A DNA stretch of 64,000 nucleotides from Tenacibaculum aiptasiae (GCF_008806755.1 NZ_WAAU01000014.1:225912-289911); one strand, 5' to 3'; counted from the stretch's first letter, positions 18,822 through 28,054 are shown. Translations and numbers: made by a program. Notes: a model not told the origin generated them from the sequence alone.

Positions 18822-19565
18822 TCATTTTGCATATGACTTTCTGGTGGTAATTTTATTTTCTGATTCGTAAGTAACAATTGATCCTTCTGGAACTGATTCT
18901 GTTACACATACGTTAGCACCAATAATGCTATTTTGACCTATAACTACATTTCCTCCTAAGACGGTGGCATTAGCGTAAATAGTTACATTATTCTCTATGG
19001 TTGGATGTCTTTTTGTTGAAGCTAATTCTTTTTTTACTTGAAGTCCCCCCAGAGTTACTCCTTGATAAATCTTTACATTATTTTGAATGTGTGTAGTTTC
19101 ACCAATGACAATTCCTGTAGCATGATCGATAAAAAATGAAGCACCTATAGTTGCACCGGGATGAATATCTGTACCTGTTACTCCATGAATGTATTCACTC
19201 ATCATACGAGGTAAAATAGGTACGTTTAATTTTACCAATTCATGACTTAATCGATATACTGCTATTGCATGAAAACCAGGATAGGCTAAATAAACTTCTT
19301 CTAGGCTTTTACATGCTGGGTCATTTTGTTCAAAAGCTAAAGCATCTAAATCTAATTGTTCTCTTATTTTACAAAAAGACTCTTGATATAATATCCAAAT
19401 ACTTTCTCCTTCAAGAATGTTTAGTTCTTTTAAAATAATAATGAATTGACTTTTTAAATGTGTAGCTTTTTGTTGGCATACATCACTAAATAAAGCATAG
19501 AATAGCTGTTTTGTAAAAGTTTCTACATTGTCTTTTAATGATAAATTGTAATTTTTAAACTGCAT
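18822..19565 (-). CDS. cysE: Serine O-acetyltransferase
   Basis: 247 residues. A helical N-terminal domain (1-110) is followed by a left-handed beta-helix with hexapeptide repeats (DIHPGATIGASFFIDHATG, TTHIQNNVKIYQGVTLGG, ENNVTIYANATVLGG). It makes O-acetylserine from serine and acetyl-CoA, the acceptor used by the cysteine synthase encoded next. The family motif around the active-site His is visible in FIDHATGIVIGE. The C-terminal tail seen in cysteine-sensitive CysE is not obvious, so feedback behaviour is unclear. Confidence 0.93.
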   Translation of the reverse strand: MQFKNYNLSLKDNVETFTKQLFYALFSDVCQQKATHLKSQFIIILKELNILEGESIWILYQESFCKIREQLDLDALAFEQNDPACKSLEEVYLAYPGFHAIAVYRLSHELVKLNVPILPRMMSEYIHGVTGTDIHPGATIGASFFIDHATGIVIGETTHIQNNVKIYQGVTLGGLQVKKELASTKRHPTIENNVTIYANATVLGGNVVIGQNSIIGANVCVTESVPEGSIVTYESENKITTRKSYAK

Positions 19566-19590
19566 TTTAATAGTACTTTTCTGTATGAAA

Positions 19591-19920
19591 TTAATTTTCG
19601 GGTGCCAATTCTATTTCCAAGCCTTCCAGCTCAGGAGTTATTTGTATCTGACAACCTAAACGACTATTTTCCTCTACATGGAATGCCTCAGCTAACATTA
19701 AATCTTCATCAGGAGTCATTTCAGATAATTGATGATTTGATTTTACATAACATTGACAAGATGCACACATAGCCATACCTCCACAAATACCAATTGTACC
19801 TTCTTCTGCCAGTTCATAGGAACGGACAATTTCCATTAAGTTTATTGCCATATCGGTAGGTGCAATTACTTCATGGAGTATTCCTTCCCGATCGGTTATT
19901 TTTATATTGATATCTGACAT
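19591..19920 (-). CDS. 2Fe-2S ferredoxin (adrenodoxin type)
   Basis: 109 residues with four cluster ligands in the adrenodoxin spacing: Cys46, Cys52, Cys55 and Cys90 (GICGGMAMCASC ... SRLGC). It is a one-electron carrier in the cytoplasm. The gene is 10 nt downstream of a ferredoxin-NADP reductase gene inside the sulfate assimilation operon, so it most likely passes electrons from NADPH toward the siroheme sulfite reductase. Confidence 0.9.
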   Translation of the reverse strand: MSDINIKITDREGILHEVIAPTDMAINLMEIVRSYELAEEGTIGICGGMAMCASCQCYVKSNHQLSEMTPDEDLMLAEAFHVEENSRLGCQIQITPELEGLEIELAPEN

Positions 19921-19930
19921 TGTATTCTTT

Positions 19931-20986
19931 TTAATTGATTGCTTTTACTACAGCTTTTGGAGCTTCTTTTTTTGAACCATCAAAACCTTCAACACCTCCA
20001 ACAGTTGTGTATTTCATTACATATTTTTTATCAGGATGTATACGCTGAAAAGCACTTTGACACATTAGCGTAGCTTCGTGAAATCCACATAAAATTAGTT
20101 TTAACTTTCCAGGATATGTATTAACATCTCCAATGGCATAAATACCTGGTATGTTTGTTTGATAATCTAGAGCGTTGTTTACTTTTATGGCATTTTTTTC
20201 TATTTCAAGTCCCCAGTTAGCAATAGGTCCTAGCTTTGGTGATAAACCAAATAATGGAATAAAATGATCTGTTTCATAAGTATATGGCTCTTTGCCTTTT
20301 TCTACTATTTGAACAGCATTAACATGCTCGTCTCCATAAACTTCCTTTATTTCAGCAGGTGTTATTAAATGAATTTTTCCAATATCTTTTAATTCTTGTA
20401 CTCTTTCTACAGAGTCTAAGGCTCCTCTAAATTCATTTCTACGGTGAACTAAAGTTACTTCCGAAGCAATGTCAGCTAAATATATAGCCCAGTCTAAAGC
20501 CGAATCACCTCCACCAGCTATAACCACTTTTTTATTTCTATAAATTTCTGGTTCTCTAATAATGTAAGCTACTCCTTTGTCTTCATAACTTGAAATATTA
20601 GGAATAGGTGGTTTTCTAGGTTCAAAACTTCCTAAGCCACCTGCTATAGCTACAACTGGAGCATGATGCTTTGTTCCTTTGTTTGTGGTAACTATAAAAG
20701 TTCCATCTTCTTGTTTTTCTATAGTATCAGCTCTTTCTCCTAAGGTAAACCCTGGTTCAAATTGTTTTATTTGTTCTAATAAATTCTTTGTCAAATCACC
20801 TGCTAGAATCTCAGGATAAGCAGGGATATCATAAATAGGTTTTTTAGGATATATTTCTGAACATTGCCCTCCTGGTTGAGGTAATGCATCAATTAAATGA
20901 CATTTTAATTTTAATAATCCTGCTTCAAAAACTGTAAAAAGTCCTGTAGGACCCGCTCCTATAATTAATATATCTGTTGTAATCAT
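19931..20986 (-). CDS. Ferredoxin-NADP+ reductase, thioredoxin reductase-like
   Basis: 351 residues with FAD-binding IIGAGPTGLF (8-17), NADP-binding VVIAGGGDSALDWA, and YAIGDVNTYPGKLKLILCGFHEA at the C-terminal FAD site. There is no CxxC redox pair between the two dinucleotide domains, so it is the YumC-like FNR type rather than a thioredoxin reductase. It reduces ferredoxin with NADPH. Position between siroheme synthesis genes and a ferredoxin gene indicates service to sulfite reduction. Confidence 0.9.
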   Translation of the reverse strand: MITTDILIIGAGPTGLFTVFEAGLLKLKCHLIDALPQPGGQCSEIYPKKPIYDIPAYPEILAGDLTKNLLEQIKQFEPGFTLGERADTIEKQEDGTFIVTTNKGTKHHAPVVAIAGGLGSFEPRKPPIPNISSYEDKGVAYIIREPEIYRNKKVVIAGGGDSALDWAIYLADIASEVTLVHRRNEFRGALDSVERVQELKDIGKIHLITPAEIKEVYGDEHVNAVQIVEKGKEPYTYETDHFIPLFGLSPKLGPIANWGLEIEKNAIKVNNALDYQTNIPGIYAIGDVNTYPGKLKLILCGFHEATLMCQSAFQRIHPDKKYVMKYTTVGGVEGFDGSKKEAPKAVVKAIN

Positions 20987-21055
20987 TTTTATTTTTTTGT
21001 CACTAGTGTGTAGAGTCGTAAAAAACCTCTTTTTAAGATTTATTTATTTCTGTTC

Positions 21056-21637
21056 TTAGCTTATTAAACCTTCTGTTAACTTGTTTAATGTTTCTACTTT
21101 TTCTTCAAAATTACCTTTGATGGTCTTTCTGTACTTATTTAAATTTTGAACTAATTCATTGATGTCTTCTGGAATTACTTCTTCAAAAAACTGACGTAAC
21201 CTTTTAGCTGTTGTTGGAGATTTTCCATTAGTTGAAATAGCTATTTTGACATTTCCTTTTGTTACTATTCCACCTAAATAGAAATCACAGAGATGAGGTG
21301 TGTCTGCAACGTTTACCAATAAATTTTGTTTTTTACAATCGTTGTAAGCTTGTATGTTTACATGGTTGTTATCTGTAGCAACAATTACCAAGTCTTTATT
21401 ATGTAAATGACTTACTTTGTAAGCTTCTTGAATTATTTTAATATGATGCTTTTCAGCTAAGCTTTTTACTTCTGGAAGTATATCGATTGCTACTATTTGA
21501 ACTTTTGCATTTGGACTAGACTTTAATAAAAAACTCAGTTTTTCCAATCCAACATTACCTGCACCTATTAAGAGAACATTTAATTGATGTACTTTTAAAA
21601 AGATAGGGTAGAGGTTGTTTTTTTCTTCTACTATCAT
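21056..21637 (-). CDS. Precorrin-2 dehydrogenase / sirohydrochlorin ferrochelatase
   Basis: 193 residues corresponding to the N-terminal (CysG-B/Met8/SirC) half of CysG: a Rossmann NAD site (VLLIGAGNVGLEKLSFLL), VIVATDNNHVN, VNVADTPHLCDFYLGGIV and KIAISTNGKSPTTAKRLR. It oxidises precorrin-2 to sirohydrochlorin and may insert iron, giving siroheme. It overlaps the stop of cobA by ATGA, so the two CysG halves are separate, translationally coupled proteins. Confidence 0.92.
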   Translation of the reverse strand: MIVEEKNNLYPIFLKVHQLNVLLIGAGNVGLEKLSFLLKSSPNAKVQIVAIDILPEVKSLAEKHHIKIIQEAYKVSHLHNKDLVIVATDNNHVNIQAYNDCKKQNLLVNVADTPHLCDFYLGGIVTKGNVKIAISTNGKSPTTAKRLRQFFEEVIPEDINELVQNLNKYRKTIKGNFEEKVETLNKLTEGLIS

Positions 21638-22401
21638 ACCGCGATATTGGTTTTTATTTGCGATTGTACCAATTGAAGTTCTGCCCTATGTTTTACAACT
21701 TCTCCTAATACGATGATTGCCGGATTACTTAATTTGTTTTTTGCAACTACTTGTTCTATGGTGTTTACAGTACCAATTCCGATTTTTTCTTGTGGAGTAG
21801 TACCGTTTTGAATAATAGCTACAGGTAAATCATGCTTTTTTTCTTTTTGAAAAAGTTGAATAATTTCTGATAATTTACCCATTCCCATTAATATAACTAC
21901 AGTAGCATTAGACTTTGCAGCTAAAGCAACATCACTAGAAATTTGATGCTTTTTTGTTGTTCCAGTAATTACCCAGAAACTTTCTGAACTTCCACGTTTT
22001 GTTAAAGGAATATTTTGATATGCAGGTACTGCTAATGATGAAGAAATACCAGGAACCACATCTGTTTGTAGTCCAAATTTTGCTGCATATTCCATTTCTT
22101 CTGCACCTCTACCAAAAATAAATGGATCGCCTCCTTTTAAACGTACCACATGTCCATGCGAATGACCTCTAGCTACTATTAGTTCATTAATTTGTTCTTG
22201 TTGATAACGATAACAGCCTCTTCTTTTACCAACAAAAATTATTTCAGCATTTGGATTTACATATTTTAATAAATCATTGTTAACCAAAGCATCATATAAC
22301 ACTACATCTGCTTGTTTTAAAGCATTGATCGCTTTTAAGGTGATTAGCTCTACATCACCAGGACCAGCACCCACTACGGTTAATTTTGGTAGATTTCTCA
22401 T
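21634..22401 (-). CDS. cobA: Uroporphyrinogen-III C-methyltransferase
   Basis: 255 residues of the SUMT family: VVGAGPGDVELITLKA, VVRLKGGDPFIFGRGAEE and VVPGISSSLAVPAY are diagnostic. It adds two SAM-derived methyl groups to uroporphyrinogen III to make precorrin-2, the precursor of siroheme. The gene lies 12 nt downstream of the sulfite reductase that needs siroheme and overlaps the dehydrogenase gene by 4 nt. Confidence 0.95.
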   Translation of the reverse strand: MRNLPKLTVVGAGPGDVELITLKAINALKQADVVLYDALVNNDLLKYVNPNAEIIFVGKRRGCYRYQQEQINELIVARGHSHGHVVRLKGGDPFIFGRGAEEMEYAAKFGLQTDVVPGISSSLAVPAYQNIPLTKRGSSESFWVITGTTKKHQISSDVALAAKSNATVVILMGMGKLSEIIQLFQKEKKHDLPVAIIQNGTTPQEKIGIGTVNTIEQVVAKNKLSNPAIIVLGEVVKHRAELQLVQSQIKTNIAV

Positions 22402-22413
22402 GTCTCTTTATGT

Positions 22414-24516
22414 TTAACTTTCTACTACTTGTTTTCTGTATGCATCTACCGTTTTATAAAACGATTTTGCTTCTTTCAGATACTTTTTAGCGAAAGTTTC
22501 TGTTGGGTTATTCTCTTTTATTTGATATACAAAATCAGTAAATGAAGTTGGTAATTCAATCTTATTTGTACTGATAAATACTTCATCGAAGTTTTTAATA
22601 ATACTAGCTTGTGTATTGGTTTTTGCTCCTTCTGAAGTTAACAATGCTTTTGCAGTATTGATGATTGCTGAATACGAATGATATATGCTGTCTGACCATT
22701 GTTTTTCATTCAATGCACCAGTAGCATTTTCTATTTTTTCTTCACTTTCAAATAGTAAGGTTGCAATCAAGTCGATAACAACTCCAGCACATTCTCCAAT
22801 ACCAATGGCTTTTACATAGTTTTTATCATGACCCCAATCAATAAAATCATCCTGATTTAAATTGGAAGTATCTGATAAATGTTTTAGTAGATCATAGAAA
22901 TAGGTTTTTCCATATCTATCATAATATGTTAAGAAGTCTTCATTTTCTTGTTTATGATCTTCAAAATCATTTAAAAGAATACGTAGAGCTTCAGGACCTC
23001 TTTTACTTGGTATTTTTACTAGTTTATCAGAAAAACGTCCTTTACCATTACCTAAAACACCTCCACCAATTAATACTTGAAGGGCAGGAGCTAATAAGTT
23101 TCCAACTTTAACAGACATTCCTTGAAATCCTATATGTGCCATGTTATGTTGTCCACAAGCATTCATACAACCACTAATTTTAATAGTGATGTTTTTATTA
23201 TTTACATATTGTGGATATTCTGATTTTAATACACGCTCTAATTCTGTTGCAATACCTGTACTACTTGAAATACCTAAGTTACAAGTATCAGTTCCTGGGC
23301 ATGCTGTAATATCTGTTAAGCTGTTATAACCTATTTCTGTAAAACCTAATTTTTCTAATTCAACATAAAAGAATGGTAAAAACTCTTCTCTGACGTGACG
23401 GATTAAGATATTTTGACGTAATGTAAAACGTAGTTCATTTGCTGCATACTTTTTAATTAAGTCTGCAAGTAAACGAGCCTTGTCTGTGTAAAAATCTCCC
23501 AAAGGAACTTTAATCCCAATGGCATATAATCCTTTTTGTTTTTGTTGAATAACATTGGTTTCTTTCCAGTTTTGATAAACTTCGTTATCAGTTATTTTTA
23601 CTGAAGGAATTTCTATTGTCTCAAATTGAATTTCCTTTTCAAAATCAGATGTGTTTATTGGATATCTTTGATAAGCAAATGCTTTTTGTTCTTCAGAAAC
23701 TAATTTTAAAAAGGCATCAACTCCTAAATCTTTAACTAAAAATTTTAAACGTGCTTTTGCTCTTTTTGAGCGTTCCCCATGCCTATCAAAAACACGTAAA
23801 ACCCCTTCAATAGTAGGAATTAATAAATCAGCTTCTAAAAATTCATAGATTACATCAGCGTGTCTAGGTTGTGAACCTAATCCTCCTGCTAATAAAACTT
23901 TAAAGCCTTTAATTTCTTTACCTGCTATAGTTTTTGTTTTAGCAATAAAGCCCAAATCATGCATAAAACTCAATGCTGTATCATGGTCTGTTGCAGAAAA
24001 AGACATTTTAAATTTTCTTCCCATTTCCTGACAAATAGGGTTACGTAAGAAAAACTGAAATGTAGCATGTGCATAGGGTGTTACATCAAAAGGTTCATTA
24101 ATGTCTATTCCAGCAGTTTCAGAAGCTGTAACATTTCTAACTGCATTTCCACAAGCCTCGCGTAAGGTGATATCATCTTTTTCTAATTGTGCCCATAATT
24201 CTGGAGTTCTATCTAAACTCACATAGTGAATTTGTATGTCTTGACGAGTTGTAATATGTAAGCGTCCTCTTGAGTATTCGTCCGATACATCAGCTATTCG
24301 ATGTAATTGTTCGCTAGTAACTTTACCATAAGGTAGTTTTATACGAATCATTTGTACTCCAAACTGACGTTGACCATATACACCTCTAGCCAAACGTAAA
24401 CTTCTAAATCGTTCTTCGTCTATTTGACCTTCTTTAAATAAACGGATTTTACGTTCTAATTCTAGAATATCTTTTTCTACAATTGGATTCTCTATTTCGG
24501 TTCTAAAACTTTGCAT
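22414..24516 (-). CDS. Ferredoxin-dependent sulfite (nitrite) reductase with C-terminal HEPN-like domain
   Basis: 700 residues. Residues 1-545 form the two-fold siroheme reductase: half-domains around 50-120 and 325-400, with the 4Fe-4S/siroheme cysteines Cys406 and Cys412 (CPGTDTC) and Cys450 and Cys454 (CMNAC). Residues about 570-695 are an added helical domain (SIYHSYSAIINTAKALL, FAKKYLKEAKSFYKTVDAYRKQ) that looks like a HEPN domain without the Rx4-6H RNase motif. In this operon the substrate must be sulfite, giving sulfide, though the family also includes nitrite reductases. The extra domain's role is unknown. Confidence 0.92.
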   Translation of the reverse strand: MQSFRTEIENPIVEKDILELERKIRLFKEGQIDEERFRSLRLARGVYGQRQFGVQMIRIKLPYGKVTSEQLHRIADVSDEYSRGRLHITTRQDIQIHYVSLDRTPELWAQLEKDDITLREACGNAVRNVTASETAGIDINEPFDVTPYAHATFQFFLRNPICQEMGRKFKMSFSATDHDTALSFMHDLGFIAKTKTIAGKEIKGFKVLLAGGLGSQPRHADVIYEFLEADLLIPTIEGVLRVFDRHGERSKRAKARLKFLVKDLGVDAFLKLVSEEQKAFAYQRYPINTSDFEKEIQFETIEIPSVKITDNEVYQNWKETNVIQQKQKGLYAIGIKVPLGDFYTDKARLLADLIKKYAANELRFTLRQNILIRHVREEFLPFFYVELEKLGFTEIGYNSLTDITACPGTDTCNLGISSSTGIATELERVLKSEYPQYVNNKNITIKISGCMNACGQHNMAHIGFQGMSVKVGNLLAPALQVLIGGGVLGNGKGRFSDKLVKIPSKRGPEALRILLNDFEDHKQENEDFLTYYDRYGKTYFYDLLKHLSDTSNLNQDDFIDWGHDKNYVKAIGIGECAGVVIDLIATLLFESEEKIENATGALNEKQWSDSIYHSYSAIINTAKALLTSEGAKTNTQASIIKNFDEVFISTNKIELPTSFTDFVYQIKENNPTETFAKKYLKEAKSFYKTVDAYRKQVVES

Positions 24517-24552
24517 TACTTTATTTTTTAAAGCTTGTAAGCGTTACTTTTT

Positions 24553-24900
24553 TTAATTGTGTAAGAACTGCTGTTTTGCTAATAGTTCTTCTTCTGTTTC
24601 AATAATGTCTTCATCAGGAACACAACAATCTACTGGGCAAACTGCTGCACATTGTGGTTCTTCATGAAATCCTTTACACTCTGTACATTTGTCTGGAACA
24701 ATGAAATAGTATTCGTCAGAAATTGGTTCTTGATCTTCATTTGCGTCTATTTCTGTTCCATTCAATAATTGAATATTTCCATTTAATGAGGTTCCTTCGT
24801 TATAATTCCAGTCTGAAGCTCCTTCATAAATAGCTGTATTTGGGCATTCTGGTTCGCATGCTCCACAATTGATGCACTCATCTGTTATTATAATTGCCAT
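24553..24900 (-). CDS. 4Fe-4S dicluster ferredoxin
   Basis: 115 residues. The first cluster motif is [13 protein letters not shown] (CxxCxxCxxxCP, near residue 9), and the second is [22 protein letters not shown] near residues 77-98, with the insertion typical of YfhL-like ferredoxins. A poorly conserved loop separates them. It is a cytoplasmic electron carrier; adjacency to the sulfite reductase gene (36 nt upstream) makes it a candidate direct donor alongside the 2Fe-2S ferredoxin of the same operon. Confidence 0.9.
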   Translation of the reverse strand: MAIIITDECINCGACEPECPNTAIYEGASDWNYNEGTSLNGNIQLLNGTEIDANEDQEPISDEYYFIVPDKCTECKGFHEEPQCAAVCPVDCCVPDEDIIETEEELLAKQQFLHN

Positions 24901-24912
24901 TTGATTTTCTTA

Positions 24913-26160
24913 TTACTGAATAAAGCCTACTCCGGCTGTATTGTTGGTTTTTGGATTGATTAAAATGAAAGTTCCATTAGCTTTGTTTTTCTGGTAAGAA
25001 TCATAAAACAATGGTTTGCTAACTTTTAAGGTTACATCGCCAATTTCATTTAAAGTTAATTGTGATGGATTTTCTTCCTTACCTGAAAAATCTGTTTTTA
25101 TGATGGACGATAAAGACATAATTTTTGCCTGTGCATCATTTACTCCATGTTTTATATAATATTTATCAGAAGCTTGTAATGGATTTTTATCCATCCAACA
25201 AATTGTAGCAGTTAATTCTTTTGATACCGTAGGAACTTCTTTTGTTTTTACTAACATGTCTCCACGACTTACATTTACATTGTCTTCCAAAGTAATAGTT
25301 ACAGAACTTCCTCTTTTTACCTGTAAGTATTCTTTATCAAAAAAATGAATACTCTTTATTTTGGATTCAGTAGCAGAAGGTAATACAGTAACAGAATCGC
25401 CAACTGCTAAATTCCCTCCATAGATTTTACCAGCATAACCTCTGAAATCATGATAATCATCTGTCTTAGGTCTGATTACTGTTTGTACAGGAAATCGTGT
25501 TTGTGATTGTTCTTCTATATCATCTGCTTGTAAACTTTCTAAATGATTTAGTAATGTTTCTCCTTTATACCAAGGAGTATTCTCTGATTTTTCAACTACA
25601 TTATCTCCTTTTAATGCAGAAAGAGGGATAAAGGTTAACTGCTGGTTTTTATAAGCACTCTTACTAGCTAAATACTCAATTTCATTTTTTATTTGATTAA
25701 ACTTTTCTTCTGAATAATCAACTAAATCCATTTTGTTAATTGCTATTATTACATTTTTTACTCTCAATAAATTGTTAATGAAAAAATGACGATATGTTTG
25801 CTCTATAACTCCGTTTCGAGCATCTATCAAAACAATAGAAGCTTGTGAATTTGAAGCACCAGTAACCATATTTCTGGTGTATTCTATATGTCCAGGTGTA
25901 TCAGCTATAATGAAACTTGTTTTTGGTGTTGAAAAATATATATGAGCTACATCTATAGTAATTCCTTGTTCTCTTTCGGCAACCAAGCCATCGGTAGCTA
26001 ATGAAAAATCTAAGTAATCAAAGCCTCTTTGTCTACTTTTTTCTTCAATGGCTTCTAGTTTGTCATCAGTTAATGAGTTAGTATCGTATAGTATACGACC
26101 GATTAATGTACTTTTACCATCATCGACACTACCTGCAGTTGCTATTTTTAGTACGTTCAT
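24913..26160 (-). CDS. cysN: Sulfate adenylyltransferase subunit 1 (GTPase)
   Basis: 415 residues of the EF-Tu-like CysN family: G1 GSVDDGKST (about 11-19), G3 DTPGH, G4 NKMD, then two beta-barrel domains. GTP hydrolysis drives formation of APS from sulfate and ATP by CysD. There is no C-terminal APS kinase (CysC) domain, unlike fused CysNC proteins, and no separate cysC is seen in the window. It is 53 nt downstream of cysD. Confidence 0.95.
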   Translation of the reverse strand: MNVLKIATAGSVDDGKSTLIGRILYDTNSLTDDKLEAIEEKSRQRGFDYLDFSLATDGLVAEREQGITIDVAHIYFSTPKTSFIIADTPGHIEYTRNMVTGASNSQASIVLIDARNGVIEQTYRHFFINNLLRVKNVIIAINKMDLVDYSEEKFNQIKNEIEYLASKSAYKNQQLTFIPLSALKGDNVVEKSENTPWYKGETLLNHLESLQADDIEEQSQTRFPVQTVIRPKTDDYHDFRGYAGKIYGGNLAVGDSVTVLPSATESKIKSIHFFDKEYLQVKRGSSVTITLEDNVNVSRGDMLVKTKEVPTVSKELTATICWMDKNPLQASDKYYIKHGVNDAQAKIMSLSSIIKTDFSGKEENPSQLTLNEIGDVTLKVSKPLFYDSYQKNKANGTFILINPKTNNTAGVGFIQ

Positions 26161-26213
26161 TTTATGTATTAGTTGTTGTGTAACAACTTGTGTTTAAATG
26201 TTTGTTATAAGTT

Positions 26214-27119
26214 TTAAAAGTATCCTTGTTGTTTTCTTTTTTCCATTGCAGCTTCCGATCGTTTGTCATCTATTCTAGCACCTCTTTCGGAAATTGTTGA
26301 TACTTTAATTTCGTTTACTACGGTATTTATATCTACTGCATTGGACAGTACTGCAGCTGTACAGCTCATATCCCCAACTGTTCTAAAACGTACCATTCGT
26401 TCTTCAACTTTTTCATTTTCGTCTCTATAAACTACATCATCTTCTGCAGACCATATAAGTCCATCTCTTAAAAATGTAGCTCTTTTGTGAGCGAAATAAA
26501 TAGAAGGGATTTCGATATTCTCATCTCTTATGTAAGACCATACATCTAATTCTGTCCAGTTAGAAATAGGGAAGACCCTTACATTTTGTCCCAAATCAAT
26601 TCTTCCGTTTAACATATCGAATAATTCTGGACGTTGATTTTTTTCATCCCATTGCCCAAAATCATCACGAACAGAGAAAATTCGTTCTTTAGCTCTTGCT
26701 TTCTCTTCATCTCTGCGCGCTCCACCGATACATGCATCAAAACCAAATTCATCAATTGCATCTAATAACGTTTCTGTTTGCAGTATGTTTCGGCTAGCGT
26801 ACTTTCCAGTTTCTTCTTTTACTCGACCTTTATCAATATTATCCTGAACATTTCTAACAATTAAATCAACATTGAGGTCTTTTGCTAAACGATCTCTAAA
26901 TTCTATTGTCTCAGGAAAATTATGTCCAGTATCTATATGTAAAAGGGGAAAAGGGATTTTAGCAGGATAAAATGCTTTTTGGGCTAATCTTACTAATGTT
27001 ATGCTATCTTTTCCACCAGAAAATAGTAAAACTGGTTTTTCAAATTGAGCAACAACTTCTCTAAATATATATATGGCTTCGCTTTCTAAAGCTCCTACTT
27101 GTATTGTTTCTGTATTCAT
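26214..27119 (-). CDS. cysD: Sulfate adenylyltransferase subunit 2
   Basis: About 301 residues from the ATG at 27119. A longer frame to 27149 would overlap cysH, and a second ATG lies at 27125. It is an N-type ATP pyrophosphatase with PP-loop SGGKDS, FPLLHIDTGHNFPETIEFRD, the GGARRDEEKARAKER block and C-terminal DDKRSEAAMEKRKQQGYF. It adenylates sulfate to APS together with CysN, encoded next. Confidence 0.95.
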   Translation of the reverse strand: MNTETIQVGALESEAIYIFREVVAQFEKPVLLFSGGKDSITLVRLAQKAFYPAKIPFPLLHIDTGHNFPETIEFRDRLAKDLNVDLIVRNVQDNIDKGRVKEETGKYASRNILQTETLLDAIDEFGFDACIGGARRDEEKARAKERIFSVRDDFGQWDEKNQRPELFDMLNGRIDLGQNVRVFPISNWTELDVWSYIRDENIEIPSIYFAHKRATFLRDGLIWSAEDDVVYRDENEKVEERMVRFRTVGDMSCTAAVLSNAVDINTVVNEIKVSTISERGARIDDKRSEAAMEKRKQQGYF

Positions 27120-27130
27120 AATCATATTCT

Positions 27131-27757
27131 TTAAATATGTAAACCACATTCTCTATTACTTTCTACTTTTGTTGGATCGAAATATTTAAATTCATTTGGT
27201 AAATTATGTTGTTCTAAATATTCGTCTAATTCCTTATCTGACCAATGATAAAATGGACTTACTTTTAAAATTCCATCTTTGCTAAAAGAGAGTATTCCTA
27301 TATTATCTCTAAATGCTGTCTGCCCTTTTCTTAAATTGGTAAACCAAACTTCTGGTTGATGTTCTTTAATCGCTCTTTTAAATGGTTCTAGTTTCACTTG
27401 TTCTGTAAATAAAGCATGGTCTTTATGCTCTATTGAAGGGACTCCTAAAACAATATTTCTATGAGCCACTGTTTGTTTAGGAACATATAAATGAACATTC
27501 AAGCCTAATTTTTCAATTAATTCCTCAGCGTGTTTGTAGGTTTGTGGTGTGTTGTAACCTGTATCGCACCAAATAACCTTTATGTAAGGGTTTTTTCTAG
27601 ACACTAAGTGTAAAATAGCTACTTCATAAGGTCTAAAGTTTGTTGTAATAATTGTTCTTTTCTTTAATTCGAAAACCCATTCTATAATTTGTTGTGGAGT
27701 TAACTTTGCTAACCCTTGGTTTAATTCTTCAATATTTAATTGACTTTCTAAGCTCAT
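27131..27757 (-). CDS. cysH: Phosphoadenylyl-sulfate reductase family protein
   Basis: 208 residues from the ATG at 27757, chosen because it forms an ATGA overlap with the preceding gene; a longer start at 27784 overlaps that gene by 31 nt. It shows the CysH pattern TTNFRPYEVAILHLV, IKVIWCDTGYNTPQTYKHAEEL and the C-terminal catalytic RECGLHI. The CC/CxxC cysteines that hold a 4Fe-4S cluster in APS reductases are absent, so it resembles the thioredoxin-dependent PAPS type. It reduces activated sulfate to sulfite. Confidence 0.92.
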   Translation of the reverse strand: MSLESQLNIEELNQGLAKLTPQQIIEWVFELKKRTIITTNFRPYEVAILHLVSRKNPYIKVIWCDTGYNTPQTYKHAEELIEKLGLNVHLYVPKQTVAHRNIVLGVPSIEHKDHALFTEQVKLEPFKRAIKEHQPEVWFTNLRKGQTAFRDNIGILSFSKDGILKVSPFYHWSDKELDEYLEQHNLPNEFKYFDPTKVESNRECGLHI

Positions 27758-28008
27758 TTTTTGCCCCATTTTATTTTGTTCCAAACTCTTTCATGAAAAA
27801 AGTACAGCACCATTTTTGTAATTAACTCAATGCTTCCTATTGAAAATGCTGTGGTTACTTCTCCGGTAATTAACCATGATATTAATATGGTATCTATTGT
27901 TCCTATAACTCTCCAGCTAATTGATTTTACAATGCTTCTCAATGGATTTTCAGAAGCTTTATCTAGAGTGTAATTTTTCTTATTTTCTATTATTTGTTCT
28001 AAAATCAT
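27754..28008 (-). CDS. DUF2061 small membrane protein heading the sulfate assimilation operon
   Basis: 84 residues of the DUF2061 family (RSIVKSISWRVIGTIDTILISWLITG, then ELITKMVLYFFHERVWNKIKWG). Two membrane helices are visible at about 34-53 and 58-75. The function is unknown, but it is the first gene of the cys transcript and overlaps cysH by 4 nt, so a role in the same pathway (for example sulfate or sulfite passage, or anchoring) is inferred. It follows a promoter and a possible Rrf2 operator. Confidence 0.85.
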   Translation of the reverse strand: MILEQIIENKKNYTLDKASENPLRSIVKSISWRVIGTIDTILISWLITGEVTTAFSIGSIELITKMVLYFFHERVWNKIKWGKK

Positions 28009-28022
28009 TTTTAAATTCTATT

Positions 28023-28043
28023 ACCCTATCGGATAACTAGGTT
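28023..28043. promoter_or_regulatory. Candidate operator of the cys operon
   Basis: An imperfect dyad containing CCTA and TAGG arms plus an inner TATC/GATA pair, lying between the promoter box and the first gene of the cys operon. The Rrf2 regulator encoded just upstream is the obvious candidate ligand. This is inference from position and partial symmetry only. Confidence 0.3.
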
Positions 28044-28054
28044 TTAAGAAGTGA

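Noticed and set aside
19931..20986. Thioredoxin reductase
   Set aside because: The CxxC redox pair is missing and the operon partners are ferredoxins, so ferredoxin-NADP reductase fits better.
23141..23329. Open frames opposite the sulfite reductase, and similar antisense frames over the MetX-kinase fusion (30645-32270)
   Set aside because: No start signals or domains, and they fall entirely inside conserved genes.
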